The notes beneath the pieces are model-generated. The model saw only the letters and a program-made list of their open reading frames with translations. It was not told where the DNA came from and did no database searches. Positions 19,169 to 27,513 of a DNA stretch of 64,000 bases are shown here, one piece after another. Position 1 is the stretch's first letter. The number at the start of each line of letters is the position of its first letter. The stretch is taken from NCBI RefSeq assembly GCF_002933465.1, contig NZ_PSZE01000001.1, positions 1 through 64,000 on the forward strand, read 5' to 3'. The DNA is from Nocardia nova. Lineage in GTDB: Bacteria > Actinomycetota > Actinomycetes > Mycobacteriales > Mycobacteriaceae. The position numbers and the translations under genes are program-made.

Positions 19169-22126
19169 TCATGGTTCGATCACCGGCTTGACCCGGAACG
19201 GGGTATCGCCCATCGCGTCGTCGAGCCAGTCCGTGGACGTCAGGTACTTCGGCCGCCGGTGCTGACCCTGCGGTCCGGAATTGCCCGCACTCGACGCCGG
19301 GGTACCCGCCATACCGGGCTGACCGGGTTGTCCGGGCTGACCGGCCTGCTGGTCGTACGAATCATGATGTCCGGCACCGTAGGTGGAGACGTCCGCCGGT
19401 AGGGATGCGCGCGGAAACTTGTCCGGTTGCCGCGGTTGATCGAGTTGCTGGGGCGGTGTCGGACCGTCGGGCCCGTCACCGGCTCCGCCAGCGTCACCGG
19501 CTCCGCCACCGGCATCGGCGCCTCCCCCGCCGGCGCTGTCGCCTCCGCCGGGGTCCAGTTGTGCCGCGATATCCGACAGGCCCTCCATACCCGGGGTGTG
19601 GCTGAGGTCCCGCAGCCGTTCCGCCAGCGCGTGCAGCGGATCGGCGTCGCCCGTACCGGACAACAGTTGATCCAGTCCGGGAATTTCGGAGAGCAGGTGA
19701 CTCAGGTCCGGATTGCCGGAGAGCAGTTGGTCCACCCCGGTCGATCCCGAGACCAATTGGTCCAGACCGGGGATACCGGACAGGAGATGACGCAGATCCG
19801 GATTGCTCGCCAGCAACTGATCGAATCCGGGGATGCCGGAGAGCAATTGCCCCAAGCCGGACAGGCTGTCATGGGCCGTCTGCCCGAGCTGGTTCAGTGC
19901 CTGTTCACCGCCCGAGAGCAGCGATTCGAGCGGGTTGGAGCCCCCTGTGCTCCCGCCGAGCAGCGACGCGAGCGGGTTCGAGGTGCCCGACCCACCGGTC
20001 AGCAGCGATTTCAGCGGATTCGAACTTCCCGTCGTCGCCGAATCGCCGAAGGACGGTACCGTCTGACCGAGGCTGTCGCCGGTGGTCCCGGTCCCGGCCT
20101 CCGTATTCTGTTCTCCCGCAAGGCCGGACAGGAGATCGTCGAGTGACGGCAGCTGCTGTTGACCGTTCTTGGCCGCACCCGCCCCGGATTGCTGGTTCTT
20201 GCCGAGACTCGACGGAATCGTCGACGAACCCGTCCCCGAGGTGGATCCGGTACCGGTCGACGAGCCGGTGCCATTGCCACTCGGACCGGAGTACGGCGTG
20301 CTGGTGGGACCGGAACTGCCCCCGGAGGATCCGCCGGTGTCACCGAGTCCGGAGGAATTGAGCAGGTCGCTCAGATTCGGAAGTTGCTGGTTGGACTCGC
20401 CGCTGCCCGGCATGCTGTCGTAGTTGCTCGGGATCTGCGAATTCTTGCTGGTGCGACCCGAACCCGAGCTCGCCCCGGATCCGCCGCCGTAACCGCCGCC
20501 CGCGCCACCTCCGTAGCCTGAGCCGTAGCCGGAACCGCTGCTGTAGTCCGCGCCGCTTCCATAGCCTTGGCCGCTTCCATAGCCTTGGCCGCTTCCATAG
20601 CCTTGGCCGCTGCCATAGCCATCTCCACTGCCGTAACCCTGGCCGCTGCCATCTCCACTGCCATAACCGGAGCCGCCGCCGTACCCGGAACCACTGTCGT
20701 AGCCCGAACCACTGTCGTAACCGCCTCCGTAGCCGGAGCCACTGCCCGACCCCGAACTGTGCGAACCCTCTTGGTATCCAGCCTCGTAGCCTTGCTGGTA
20801 GGCCGCCTGCAGCTGCTGCGATGTGGCGCCGCTACCCGACCCACTGCCGTACCCGGAGCCACTGCCGTACCCGGAGCCACTGCCATAGCCCGAACCGCTC
20901 CCGTAGCCGGAGCCACTGCCGTAACCCGAACCACTCTCGTAGCCCGACCCACTGCCGTAACCCGAACCACTCTCGTAGCCCGACCCACTGCCATATCCCG
21001 AACCACTCTCGTAGCCCGACCCACTGCCGTACCCGGAGCCGCTCCCATACCCCGAACCGCTCCCATACCCCGAACCGCTGCCGGAACCCGAGCCCGAGCC
21101 GCTGCCCGAACCGGATCCACTGCCCGATGTGCTACCGCCGCTCGCCTGGCCCGGAATGGCGATCGTCGGAATCGTCGAGATCGTCGACTTCATCGGATCC
21201 GCGTAGTACTTCTTGTAATTGGCGCGATACTCGTCGGTGTGGTGATGTTTGCAGCCGGTCTTCTCCGGCTGCCCGGGAGTGGGCATCGACTTGCGCGTGG
21301 CCTCGAGCCAGTCGCTGGTGTACCGCAAACTCGCACCGGTCACCTTGATGGCGTCGATCAGATCCTGCGTACTGTCCTTGTAATTGCGCACCGCGGTCAC
21401 CGCCGCGGCCGACGCGGTACCGGTCCAGCTGGCCTGCAGCTTCGCGATCTGGTCCGCGTAGGTGGCCATATTGGTGGAGAGCAGCTTCGACATCGAATCC
21501 CAGAATCCGGACAGATCCATCGGCGGCTGGGCGTGAATCGTCTGCCCCAGCTGGATCATCTGATCCCAGTCCAGGCTGTCCGGGTTCTCGATATTGATGG
21601 TGACCGAATCGGTCTTACCGCCGTAACCTTGGATCGCCTCCGGGAAACTCGGCATCGACCAGCTGTCGTCGACGAGATCCTGATTGAGGTCGGCGACCAG
21701 ACTCCCACCGTTCGAGGAGAGTTTCGGCGGCGTCACATTGCTGGTGACGTCCTTGGGTTTGGCCAGCGTGTCGAAATTGAACGTCGAATTGTGCTCGTGC
21801 GCCGCGAAGGTCTTACCCGCGGCGACGAAGGTGTCGAACTGATCGCGGACCACATTCGCATGCGTCATCAGCGAGTTGTACAGTGCCGCCCCATGATTGC
21901 TGTAGACACCGGCCAGGTCGCGGCTGGACTGCAGAATGCTGAAGGCGCCGACCTCGTGCGCGCGGGTGTCGTGGACCGATTGCGCCAGTGCTTCCAGATT
22001 GGCGATCAGCTGCGCCGCCGCATCGGTGGCGGCCTTGATGTCTTTCGTATCGAACTGCAGCACACCGGAATTCGCGGCTCCCAGCATCTGGGTCCATTCG
22101 GTGGTATCCGCATTCGGCAACGTCAT
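19169..22126 (-). CDS. Large ESX substrate with WXG/PPE-like N-terminus and Gly/Ser/Tyr repeats
   Basis: The protein has 985 residues. About 1-310 is helical and free of low complexity, with a WxG turn in LQASWTGTASAAAV near 245-255 and a PPMDL segment just before it, resembling ESX-secreted WXG/PPE-type domains. About 335-550 is a long run of GSGYGSGSGYES-type units. The C-terminal third has leucine-rich repeats of the form LLSGIPGLDQL, then a Pro/Gly/Gln-rich tail. No catalytic motif was recognised. Its ATG overlaps the stop of the upstream WXG100 gene (ATGA), and espG follows after 10 bp, so coupled expression and EspG-assisted export are likely. A surface or cell-wall structural role is a guess. 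Confidence 0.75.
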   Translation of the reverse strand: MTLPNADTTEWTQMLGAANSGVLQFDTKDIKAATDAAAQLIANLEALAQSVHDTRAHEVGAFSILQSSRDLAGVYSNHGAALYNSLMTHANVVRDQFDTFVAAGKTFAAHEHNSTFNFDTLAKPKDVTSNVTPPKLSSNGGSLVADLNQDLVDDSWSMPSFPEAIQGYGGKTDSVTINIENPDSLDWDQMIQLGQTIHAQPPMDLSGFWDSMSKLLSTNMATYADQIAKLQASWTGTASAAAVTAVRNYKDSTQDLIDAIKVTGASLRYTSDWLEATRKSMPTPGQPEKTGCKHHHTDEYRANYKKYYADPMKSTISTIPTIAIPGQASGGSTSGSGSGSGSGSGSGSGSGSGYGSGSGYGSGSGYGSGSGYESGSGYGSGSGYESGSGYGSGSGYESGSGYGSGSGYGSGSGYGSGSGYGSGSGYGSGSGSGATSQQLQAAYQQGYEAGYQEGSHSSGSGSGSGYGGGYDSGSGYDSGSGYGGGSGYGSGDGSGQGYGSGDGYGSGQGYGSGQGYGSGQGYGSGADYSSGSGYGSGYGGGAGGGYGGGSGASSGSGRTSKNSQIPSNYDSMPGSGESNQQLPNLSDLLNSSGLGDTGGSSGGSSGPTSTPYSGPSGNGTGSSTGTGSTSGTGSSTIPSSLGKNQQSGAGAAKNGQQQLPSLDDLLSGLAGEQNTEAGTGTTGDSLGQTVPSFGDSATTGSSNPLKSLLTGGSGTSNPLASLLGGSTGGSNPLESLLSGGEQALNQLGQTAHDSLSGLGQLLSGIPGFDQLLASNPDLRHLLSGIPGLDQLVSGSTGVDQLLSGNPDLSHLLSEIPGLDQLLSGTGDADPLHALAERLRDLSHTPGMEGLSDIAAQLDPGGGDSAGGGGADAGGGAGDAGGAGDGPDGPTPPQQLDQPRQPDKFPRASLPADVSTYGAGHHDSYDQQAGQPGQPGQPGMAGTPASSAGNSGPQGQHRRPKYLTSTDWLDDAMGDTPFRVKPVIEP
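19660..19870 (-). repeat. Leucine-rich LLSG-x-P-x-L repeats in the ESX substrate
   Basis: The coding strand holds about six to seven imperfect units of about 11 residues. They read like LLSGIPGLDQL alternating with LLSGNPDLSHL, within the C-terminal third of the 985-residue protein. Their regular Leu and Pro-Gly/Pro-Asp spacing suggests a solenoid or amphipathic repeat. Confidence 0.75.
20480..21120 (-). repeat. Gly-Ser-Gly-Tyr tandem repeat block
   Basis: About 640 bp of in-frame short tandem repeats encode GSGYGSGSGYES-type units. They fall in two blocks (about 20480-20750 and 20830-21120) separated by a unique segment with QLQAAYQQGYEAGYQEG. The second block contains near-identical 24- and 48-bp higher-order units, which points to recent slippage or unequal exchange. 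Confidence 0.9.
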
Positions 22127-22461
22127 GATCGTCCTCCGAGGCCTTCGGTCGAACCTTGTTCGGCGGCTCTGAACTGGTCGGCGGCCGAACGCTCACCCTC
22201 GGCGAATTGGAATAGGGCATCGGCCATGCTGTAGCCGCCGTCGACCATATTGGCCCGCGTCGCCTTGTATCCCTTGTCGCCATCGGCGAACTTCTTGCCG
22301 GACTTGTCGTTTCCCCACGGCTGGTTGGTGGAGTCGTTCTCGATTCCGGCCAGCGTGCTGTGCAGGGTATCGATCACGCCCCGAACCCTGTGTGAGACGT
22401 CCTCGGGCAGATCGGCTGCTCTGGTCAGCGCGTCGACATCCACCTCGATCTTCTCCGCCAT
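22123..22461 (-). CDS. WXG100-family ESX protein
   Basis: The protein has 112 residues and starts MAEKIEVDVDALTRAADLPE. Two long helices are joined by a turn containing QPWGNDKSGKKF, with the W-G pair of the WXG100 signature near residues 48-50. It is paralogous to the protein at 17437-17757: both start with M-A-(D/E)-(E/K)-IEV and share the W-G-(N/D)-D-(K/S) turn and a following GYxAxxxNMV segment. Its stop codon overlaps the ATG of the large repeat substrate by four bases, so the two are probably translated together and may form an export pair. Assignment is by family pattern; the partner is inferred. Confidence 0.83.
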   Translation of the reverse strand: MAEKIEVDVDALTRAADLPEDVSHRVRGVIDTLHSTLAGIENDSTNQPWGNDKSGKKFADGDKGYKATRANMVDGGYSMADALFQFAEGERSAADQFRAAEQGSTEGLGGRS

Positions 22462-22482
22462 TGTCAGTCCCTACCTGTGTGC

Positions 22483-25086
22483 CTACATCTGGAACGGCTT
22501 GTCGACATTCGGATCGTCCCCACCCGGATCGCTCCCGCCCGAACCATCCAAGGCCGCCGCGCGCGGCGCGGGCGGCGAATCGGCCGCCTCCAGCCACGCT
22601 TCCTCGCCCGGCGCATCCGGCGCGTCGTAGTGCGCCGGCATCGGACCGATGTCCGGCACCTTCTTCGGCCGCGACTTCGCGCGATAGTCCTTACCCGGTC
22701 CCAACGGCCTCCCCGGATCCTGCGACTCATCCGGGCCGGTCGGCGGGGGCGGGGCCGGCGCCGGACGCGACGGGGTCATGTAGTTCGGGTCCGAGGGATC
22801 CCGGAAGCCACCACCCTGCCCACCATTCACCGGCGGGGGCGGCGCCGGACGCGACGGAGTCATATAGTTCGGATCCGCCGGGTCGCGGAAACCACCACCC
22901 TGCCCTCCGGTGGAGGGATTCGGCACGGAGGCAGTCGGCGGGCCCGGCTGCGTGAACGGCCGGGAAAAGTTCGGCGGGTTACTCGGATTCCCCGTCGAAT
23001 TACCCACCGGCGCAGCATGAATCGGCGCCGACGACGAACCCACCGGCCCACCCACCGACGCACCCGGCTGCGTGAACGGCCGGGAAAAGTTCGGCGGATT
23101 GCTCGGATTTCCCGTCGAATTACCCACCGGCGCAGCATTGATCGAAGGCGCCGGGCGAGAGCCGGGGGCGGCGCCCGCGGAATTGCCGATCGGATGCGGC
23201 ACCGATCCGTCACCGCCGCTTACCGGCGGGGCGGGGGCCGGGCGCGAGGGCACCATGTAGTTCGGATCCGAGGGCGAACGGAAACCACCGCCACCCCCGT
23301 GCCCGCCGTTCACCGGCGGCTGCGGCGCGGGACGCGACGGCGTCATATAGTTCGGATCCGACAGATCCCGGAACCCACCACCGCCCTGCCCGCCATTGAC
23401 CGGCGGAGGCGGAGCCGGACGCGACGGCGTCATATAGTTCGGATCCGACGGGTCGCGGAAACCGCCCCCGGCAGCCGTCGACTGATGCGGTCCGCCGAAA
23501 CCCGCTGGGCCCGAACGTGTTCCATCCGCACCGGATTGCCCGCCCGTCCCCGCGGCGTGGGTCGGCGGTGCGGGGGCCGGGCGCGAGGGCGCCATGTAGT
23601 TCGGATCCGAGGGCGAACGGAAACCACCACCCCCGTGCCCGCCGTTCACCGGCGGCTGCGGCGCGGGACGCGACGGCACCATGTAGTTCGGATCCGAGGG
23701 CGAACGGAAACCACCACCACCCTGCCCACCGTTGACCGGCGGCTGCGGCGCGGGACGCGACGGGGTCATGTAGTTCGGATCCGACGGATCCCGGAAACCA
23801 CCACCCTGCTGGTGGCTTCCGCCGGCGTTGGCCGTCGTGGTGTTGGCCGTCGCGGTATTCGTCGTGCCACCCGGGTGCGTCGTCGACGCCGCCTCGCTCT
23901 GTCCCGGCACCGGGCGCGGCGTCAGCGGATTGTTCGTGGGTGGCGTTTTCGGCGGCGCCCACGGCGCCTTCGCATTCATCCAGAGGTTGAACCTCGGGTC
24001 GCCCTCGGTGTTGGTGGTCGTCTTCGTTCCCAGACCGCGCATACCGCCGACCATCCCGCCGCGGGCCGCACTACCTACCCAGCCTTCCGGTCCCGCGAAC
24101 GCGCCCGCGATATCACCGGTCACCGCACCCGCGCCGATATTGCCGAAGACGTTGCCGAAGACACCGGCCGTGGCACCGATGGTCGCCCCTTGCAGGAACA
24201 TTCCCGACCGGAACGGCATATTGGTGATCGCGCCGCCGAATTTCTTGTCCAGATTGCCGATCCCGAAGCCCATGTACCGGCCGAGTTCGCGACTGGGAAT
24301 AGTGCTCAACGCCGAGGCCGCCCAGGAGGCGCCGAATTCCTTCCAGTTGAATCCGTGCCGCTTACCGTCCGCGATCTGCGCGCCCTGCACGATAGCGTTG
24401 GTCACCGGAGCCCAAAGCGCGCCCTCACCGAATTTCAGCGTGTAGACGCCCATGCCCTTGGCCGTGGGCAGAATCGTCTTGGCCTTGTACTTCCAGGTCT
24501 GTCCCTTCATCCCCTTCCAGGTATCGGCCGAGAGGATGTGCTTGAACCAGTACCGCGAGGCGCCGTTGAGTTCGCCGCGGGTCGCGAATCCCAGTTTCGC
24601 CCAAGCACGTTCGAGCGCATTCTGCAGTGCGTCGGCGATATATTTCACGATCGATCGAGTGGTGCCGATCGCGGCGGCCTCCACCGCCGGTGCGGTCGGC
24701 GGGAACAGCCACGCCCAGGCGATCTCGACCAGCAGAATGCACAGCGAAACGATGATGTTGATCTTCGCCGACTGCAGTTCGGTACCGACGTCGAAGGTCG
24801 AATCGCTGATTGTCTTGAACGATTCGGCCAGCGTCGCGAGCGACTGGTCACCCTGCAGAAAGGCATCGAACAACGTGCCGATCTGATCGGCGGCATCGCC
24901 GGCCGGAAAGGCCGCCATCGCCGCCGTTTTCGCGCTCTCGATACCCGAGACCTGCGCCGCGAGATCCTTGGACGCCTGCTCCCAGGCCCGCGAAACCGCC
25001 CACATCTTGTCTTCGTCACCGTCGGGCCAACTGGAGCCGGCAACCCAGGCGATCGGACGTACGGGCGGGGGCAGGTACAGGCTCAC
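22483..25086 (-). CDS. CpnT-like N-terminal domain protein with proline-rich repeat tail
   Basis: An 867-residue protein. Residues 1-370 are related to the N-terminus of the giant ORF: W-x-x-GDEDKMWAVS, a hydrophobic stretch near 112-132 ending in WLFPPTAP, and later Gly-rich helices. About 400-830 consists of eight repeats with the core PSDPNYM(T/V/A)PSRPAP plus two copies of VGNSTGNPSNPPNFSRPF. There is no recognisable toxin domain; the protein ends in a charged tail. The start is GTG at 25086. It follows a YbaB gene by 6 bp and precedes a WXG100 gene by 21 bp, so it is part of the second ESX cassette. A secreted or surface protein with a disordered tail is inferred. Confidence 0.75.
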   Translation of the reverse strand: MSLYLPPPVRPIAWVAGSSWPDGDEDKMWAVSRAWEQASKDLAAQVSGIESAKTAAMAAFPAGDAADQIGTLFDAFLQGDQSLATLAESFKTISDSTFDVGTELQSAKINIIVSLCILLVEIAWAWLFPPTAPAVEAAAIGTTRSIVKYIADALQNALERAWAKLGFATRGELNGASRYWFKHILSADTWKGMKGQTWKYKAKTILPTAKGMGVYTLKFGEGALWAPVTNAIVQGAQIADGKRHGFNWKEFGASWAASALSTIPSRELGRYMGFGIGNLDKKFGGAITNMPFRSGMFLQGATIGATAGVFGNVFGNIGAGAVTGDIAGAFAGPEGWVGSAARGGMVGGMRGLGTKTTTNTEGDPRFNLWMNAKAPWAPPKTPPTNNPLTPRPVPGQSEAASTTHPGGTTNTATANTTTANAGGSHQQGGGFRDPSDPNYMTPSRPAPQPPVNGGQGGGGFRSPSDPNYMVPSRPAPQPPVNGGHGGGGFRSPSDPNYMAPSRPAPAPPTHAAGTGGQSGADGTRSGPAGFGGPHQSTAAGGGFRDPSDPNYMTPSRPAPPPPVNGGQGGGGFRDLSDPNYMTPSRPAPQPPVNGGHGGGGGFRSPSDPNYMVPSRPAPAPPVSGGDGSVPHPIGNSAGAAPGSRPAPSINAAPVGNSTGNPSNPPNFSRPFTQPGASVGGPVGSSSAPIHAAPVGNSTGNPSNPPNFSRPFTQPGPPTASVPNPSTGGQGGGFRDPADPNYMTPSRPAPPPPVNGGQGGGFRDPSDPNYMTPSRPAPAPPPPTGPDESQDPGRPLGPGKDYRAKSRPKKVPDIGPMPAHYDAPDAPGEEAWLEAADSPPAPRAAALDGSGGSDPGGDDPNVDKPFQM
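22740..23810 (-). repeat. Proline-rich PSDPNYM repeats
   Basis: About 1.07 kb encoding eight imperfect units of roughly 26-30 residues with the core GFR(D/S)PSDPNYM and the following PSRPAP. A different 30-residue unit with FSRPFTQPG, present twice, and a unique segment separate two of the groups. The repeats are in frame and strongly similar at DNA level, which makes the region prone to copy-number change and to misassembly with short reads. Confidence 0.9.
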
Positions 25087-25092
25087 GGGGGA

Positions 25093-25566
25093 TCAGTCCT
25101 CGTCGGACACCATCGAGCGGTGCGCGCTGCCGTCCACCGGATGCGTGGGCGGAACGTCGCGATAATCCTCGATCCGGGTCGGCGCCGGTGGTGCGGTGGG
25201 CATCATCTGCCCGAGATCCGGTGCGCCCTCGACGAATTCCGACAACTTCGGCAATTGCAGCTTCCGCTCGCGCAGCGGCTGCATCAGTTCGGCGCCGAGT
25301 CGCAGCACCTCCGCCGCGGCCTGCTGCACCGCCGCGGTCATCCCCGTGGCGATCTCGTCGTAGGTCAGATCCGCGATATCGTCGGCGAACTTCGTATCGA
25401 TCAGCAGTCCGTCGGCATTGACAGTCACCTGGATTCGCTGCTCACAGGCGCTCGCCGTGGCCGTCAGCCGGGAGCGTCGCAACTGGATCTCGGCGATCCC
25501 GCGCAATTGCTCGTCGAGCCCCTCGACCACCGTCATCATGTCGGCATGGAGCCGTTCGTTGACCAC
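25093..25566 (-). CDS. YbaB/EbfC-family protein, ESX-associated (second copy)
   Basis: The protein has 157 residues. The first 110 follow the YbaB/EbfC pattern: N-terminal helix with LHADMMTVVEGLDEQLRGIA, beta segment IQVTVNADGLLIDTKF, then a helix with LRLGAELMQPL. A Pro-rich tail follows. It aligns throughout with the protein at 16911-17411, for example VNADGT(V/L) and KF followed by I-x-DL(S/T)Y. The GTG at 25566 was chosen because GGAGGT lies just upstream; the exact start is uncertain. It heads the second ESX cassette, 6 bp before the CpnT-like gene. DNA binding is a family property, not shown here. Confidence 0.75.
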   Translation of the reverse strand: MVNERLHADMMTVVEGLDEQLRGIAEIQLRRSRLTATASACEQRIQVTVNADGLLIDTKFADDIADLTYDEIATGMTAAVQQAAAEVLRLGAELMQPLRERKLQLPKLSEFVEGAPDLGQMMPTAPPAPTRIEDYRDVPPTHPVDGSAHRSMVSDED

Positions 25567-25903
25567 TGCCACCTCCACCGTCGACGCGCGCAGTAGCAAC
25601 AACAGCACACCAGATTGAATATCCGGTGGCGCCCAAGGAAATTCGGTGTCGGCTCGCTGAGTTGCCGAGCCCCACTGCTGCGGATCCGATATACCCCGGT
25701 GCGCAGGCGGATCGCGCCCGGCCGGGGAGGTCGAGGGAACCCGCTGTGGCACACCCGCAGCGCCTCGCCGATCCGCTTGTGAGATATCCAGGGCGCAACC
25801 CGGAACCGATCGATGGGACCGGACCGGGAGTTAGGTTCTCGACCAGCAGATATTCATAAACACGTGCGGTCTCGACGCCGTACGCCGACTGTGAGGAGGG
25901 CCC
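25567..25903. other. Divergent intergenic region
   Basis: These 337 bp separate the minus-strand ESX cassette from the plus-strand zinc-ribbon gene, so promoters for both must lie here. A GAGGAGGG ribosome-binding site at about 25893-25900 serves the plus-strand gene. I saw no convincing sigma-70-type pair, no inverted repeat of note and no coding signal. Confidence 0.5.
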
Positions 25904-26101
25904 GTGACCGAACACAGTATCGCCATGAACCCCGGAAGGCACGAGGTTCTCGACTACTTCGGCAAATGTCCCGAATGCGGTTATCCCGCGCGGGCTTCGG
26001 CCGATTTCGCCGGAGCGCCCACCGTCGTCGCCAGCTGCGACCGCCCGTGCGGCTGGACCGGCATCGTGCCGCTCACCACCATGACGGGGGGCACGGCGTA
26101 A
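25904..26101 (+). CDS. Small zinc-ribbon-like protein
   Basis: A 65-residue protein that starts at GTG behind a strong GAGGAGGG site. It carries two Cys pairs, CPECGYPA and CDRPCGW, spaced as in small zinc ribbons. The family was not recognised further. It stands alone between the ESX cassette and map and is followed by a hairpin terminator. A structural zinc site is inferred from the four Cys. Confidence 0.7.
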   Translation: MTEHSIAMNPGRHEVLDYFGKCPECGYPARASADFAGAPTVVASCDRPCGWTGIVPLTTMTGGTA

Positions 26102-26116
26102 CAGCCCCCGACAGCA

Positions 26117-26152
26117 CGACGCACCCGCGCCGACAAGGCCACGGGTGCGTCG
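26117..26152. terminator. Hairpin between convergent genes (small zinc-ribbon gene and map)
   Basis: An 11-bp perfect inverted repeat (CGACGCACCCG / CGGGTGCGTCG) with a 14-nt loop lies between the two convergent stop codons. No clear U-tract follows on either strand, so it is a probable bidirectional, actinobacterial-type terminator. Confidence 0.65.
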
Positions 26153-26161
26153 CGAAACGGA

Positions 26162-26962
26162 TTATTCGGGACGAACGGTCAGGATCCGCGGACCGTCCTC
26201 GGTCACCGCTACCGTGTGCTCCCAGTGCGCGGCGCGACTGCCGTCGGTGGTGACCACGGTCCAATCATCGTCCAGCACAGTCGTTTCCGTGGTGCCGAGA
26301 GTCAACATCGGCTCGATGGCCAGCACCGAACCGACCACGAGTTTCGGCCCGCGGCCGGGCGCACCCTCGTTGGCGAGGAACGGATCCATGTGCATCTGGC
26401 GGCCGATGCCGTGCCCGCCGTACCCGTCCACGATGCCGTAGGCGCGGCCGTGCTCCTTCTCCGCGGCGCGCGTCCCGAGCTCGATGGCGTGCGAGACGTC
26501 GGTGAGGCGATTGCCCGGCAGCATGGCCGCGATACCGGCGTCCATGGACAGCCGGGTGGCCTCGCTGAGCAACCGATCGGCCTCGATGATCTCGCCGATG
26601 CCGAACGTCCACGCCGAATCGCCGTGCCAGCCCTCGAGAATCGCACCGCAGTCGATGGATACCAGATCGCCCTCGGCGAGCACCTCGTCCTTCGACGGAA
26701 TCCCGTGCACCACACGGTCGTTCACCGACGAGCAGATCGATCCCGGGAAACCGTGATAGCCCTTGAAGGACGGGACGGCGCCCGCCTCGCGAATGGTCTG
26801 CTCGGCGACCTCGTCCAATTCCCAGGTCGATACGCCGGGCTTGGCGGCCGCGCGCACGGCCACCAGCGCGCGGCCGACGATCGCGCCGGCCGCGGCCATG
26901 GCATCGAGCTCACCTGCGGTGCGGAACGGCACCACCTTCTTCTGCTTGAGGCCGAAAACCAT
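26162..26962 (-). CDS. map: Methionine aminopeptidase type I
   Basis: A 266-residue protein that removes the initiator Met from nascent proteins in the cytosol. The five metal ligands of the pita-bread fold are visible: the Asp of SIDCGA, the Asp of WHGDSAW, the His of [10 protein letters not shown], the Glu of LAIEPML and the Glu of VTEDGP. The active-site His is in HGFPGS. The gene follows adk by 5 bp and is the last gene of the secY-adk-map run, as in other actinobacteria. It has no N-terminal zinc-finger extension. Confidence 0.96.
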   Translation of the reverse strand: MVFGLKQKKVVPFRTAGELDAMAAAGAIVGRALVAVRAAAKPGVSTWELDEVAEQTIREAGAVPSFKGYHGFPGSICSSVNDRVVHGIPSKDEVLAEGDLVSIDCGAILEGWHGDSAWTFGIGEIIEADRLLSEATRLSMDAGIAAMLPGNRLTDVSHAIELGTRAAEKEHGRAYGIVDGYGGHGIGRQMHMDPFLANEGAPGRGPKLVVGSVLAIEPMLTLGTTETTVLDDDWTVVTTDGSRAAHWEHTVAVTEDGPRILTVRPE

Positions 26963-26967
26963 TCGCC

Positions 26968-27513
26968 TCAGCGACCCAGAACGTGGAGCACGCGCGCGTT
27001 GACCTCGTCGACCTCACCCACGCCGTCGATCGAGACGACCAGGCCGTCGTAGTGCTGCAACAGCGGTTCGGTCTCGTCGCGGTACACCTGCATCCGGTTG
27101 CGGATGACTTCCTCGGTGTCGTCGGCGCGGCCGCGGCCGAGCATCCGCTCGACCACCACATCGGTGGCCACCTCGAAGCTGATCACGGCGTCCAGTGCGT
27201 GACCGGACTCCTTGAGCATCTTCTCCAGGGCCTCGGCCTGGTCGACGGTGCGCGGGTAGCCGTCGAGCACGAATCCGTTGACGGCATCGGGCTCGGCGAT
27301 GCGCGACTCCACCATGCGGTTGGTCACATCGCTGGGCACCAGGTTGCCGGCGTCGAGGTACTTCTGCGCCTCGCGGCCCAGCGGGGTCTGCTGGGAGATG
27401 TTCGCACGGAACAAATTCCCCGTGGAGATGTGCGGAACACCCAGCTTGTCCGACAGCAGTTCGGCCTGTGTCCCTTTACCGGCACCCGGCGGTCCGAGCA
27501 GTACGAGTCTCAC
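26968..27513 (-). CDS. adk: Adenylate kinase
   Basis: A 181-residue short-form adenylate kinase, interconverting ATP, ADP and AMP in the cytosol. It has the P-loop [10 protein letters not shown] at residues 7-16, the AMP-binding TGNLFR segment, and the LDGYPRT motif. The LID is the short type without the zinc Cys set, typical of actinobacteria. Its ATG overlaps the secY stop by four bases, so translation is probably coupled to secY. Confidence 0.97.
   Translation of the reverse strand: MRLVLLGPPGAGKGTQAELLSDKLGVPHISTGNLFRANISQQTPLGREAQKYLDAGNLVPSDVTNRMVESRIAEPDAVNGFVLDGYPRTVDQAEALEKMLKESGHALDAVISFEVATDVVVERMLGRGRADDTEEVIRNRMQVYRDETEPLLQHYDGLVVSIDGVGEVDEVNARVLHVLGR

Noticed and set aside
22740..23810. 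Possible CRISPR-like array
   Set aside because: The repeats are in-frame coding units of variable length with related rather than unique spacers, and no cas genes are present.
22477..25596. Long plus-strand frames over the ESX repeat genes
   Set aside because: They are antisense to clear ESX proteins with repeats. Their content is repetitive Arg/His and has no start-site or motif support.
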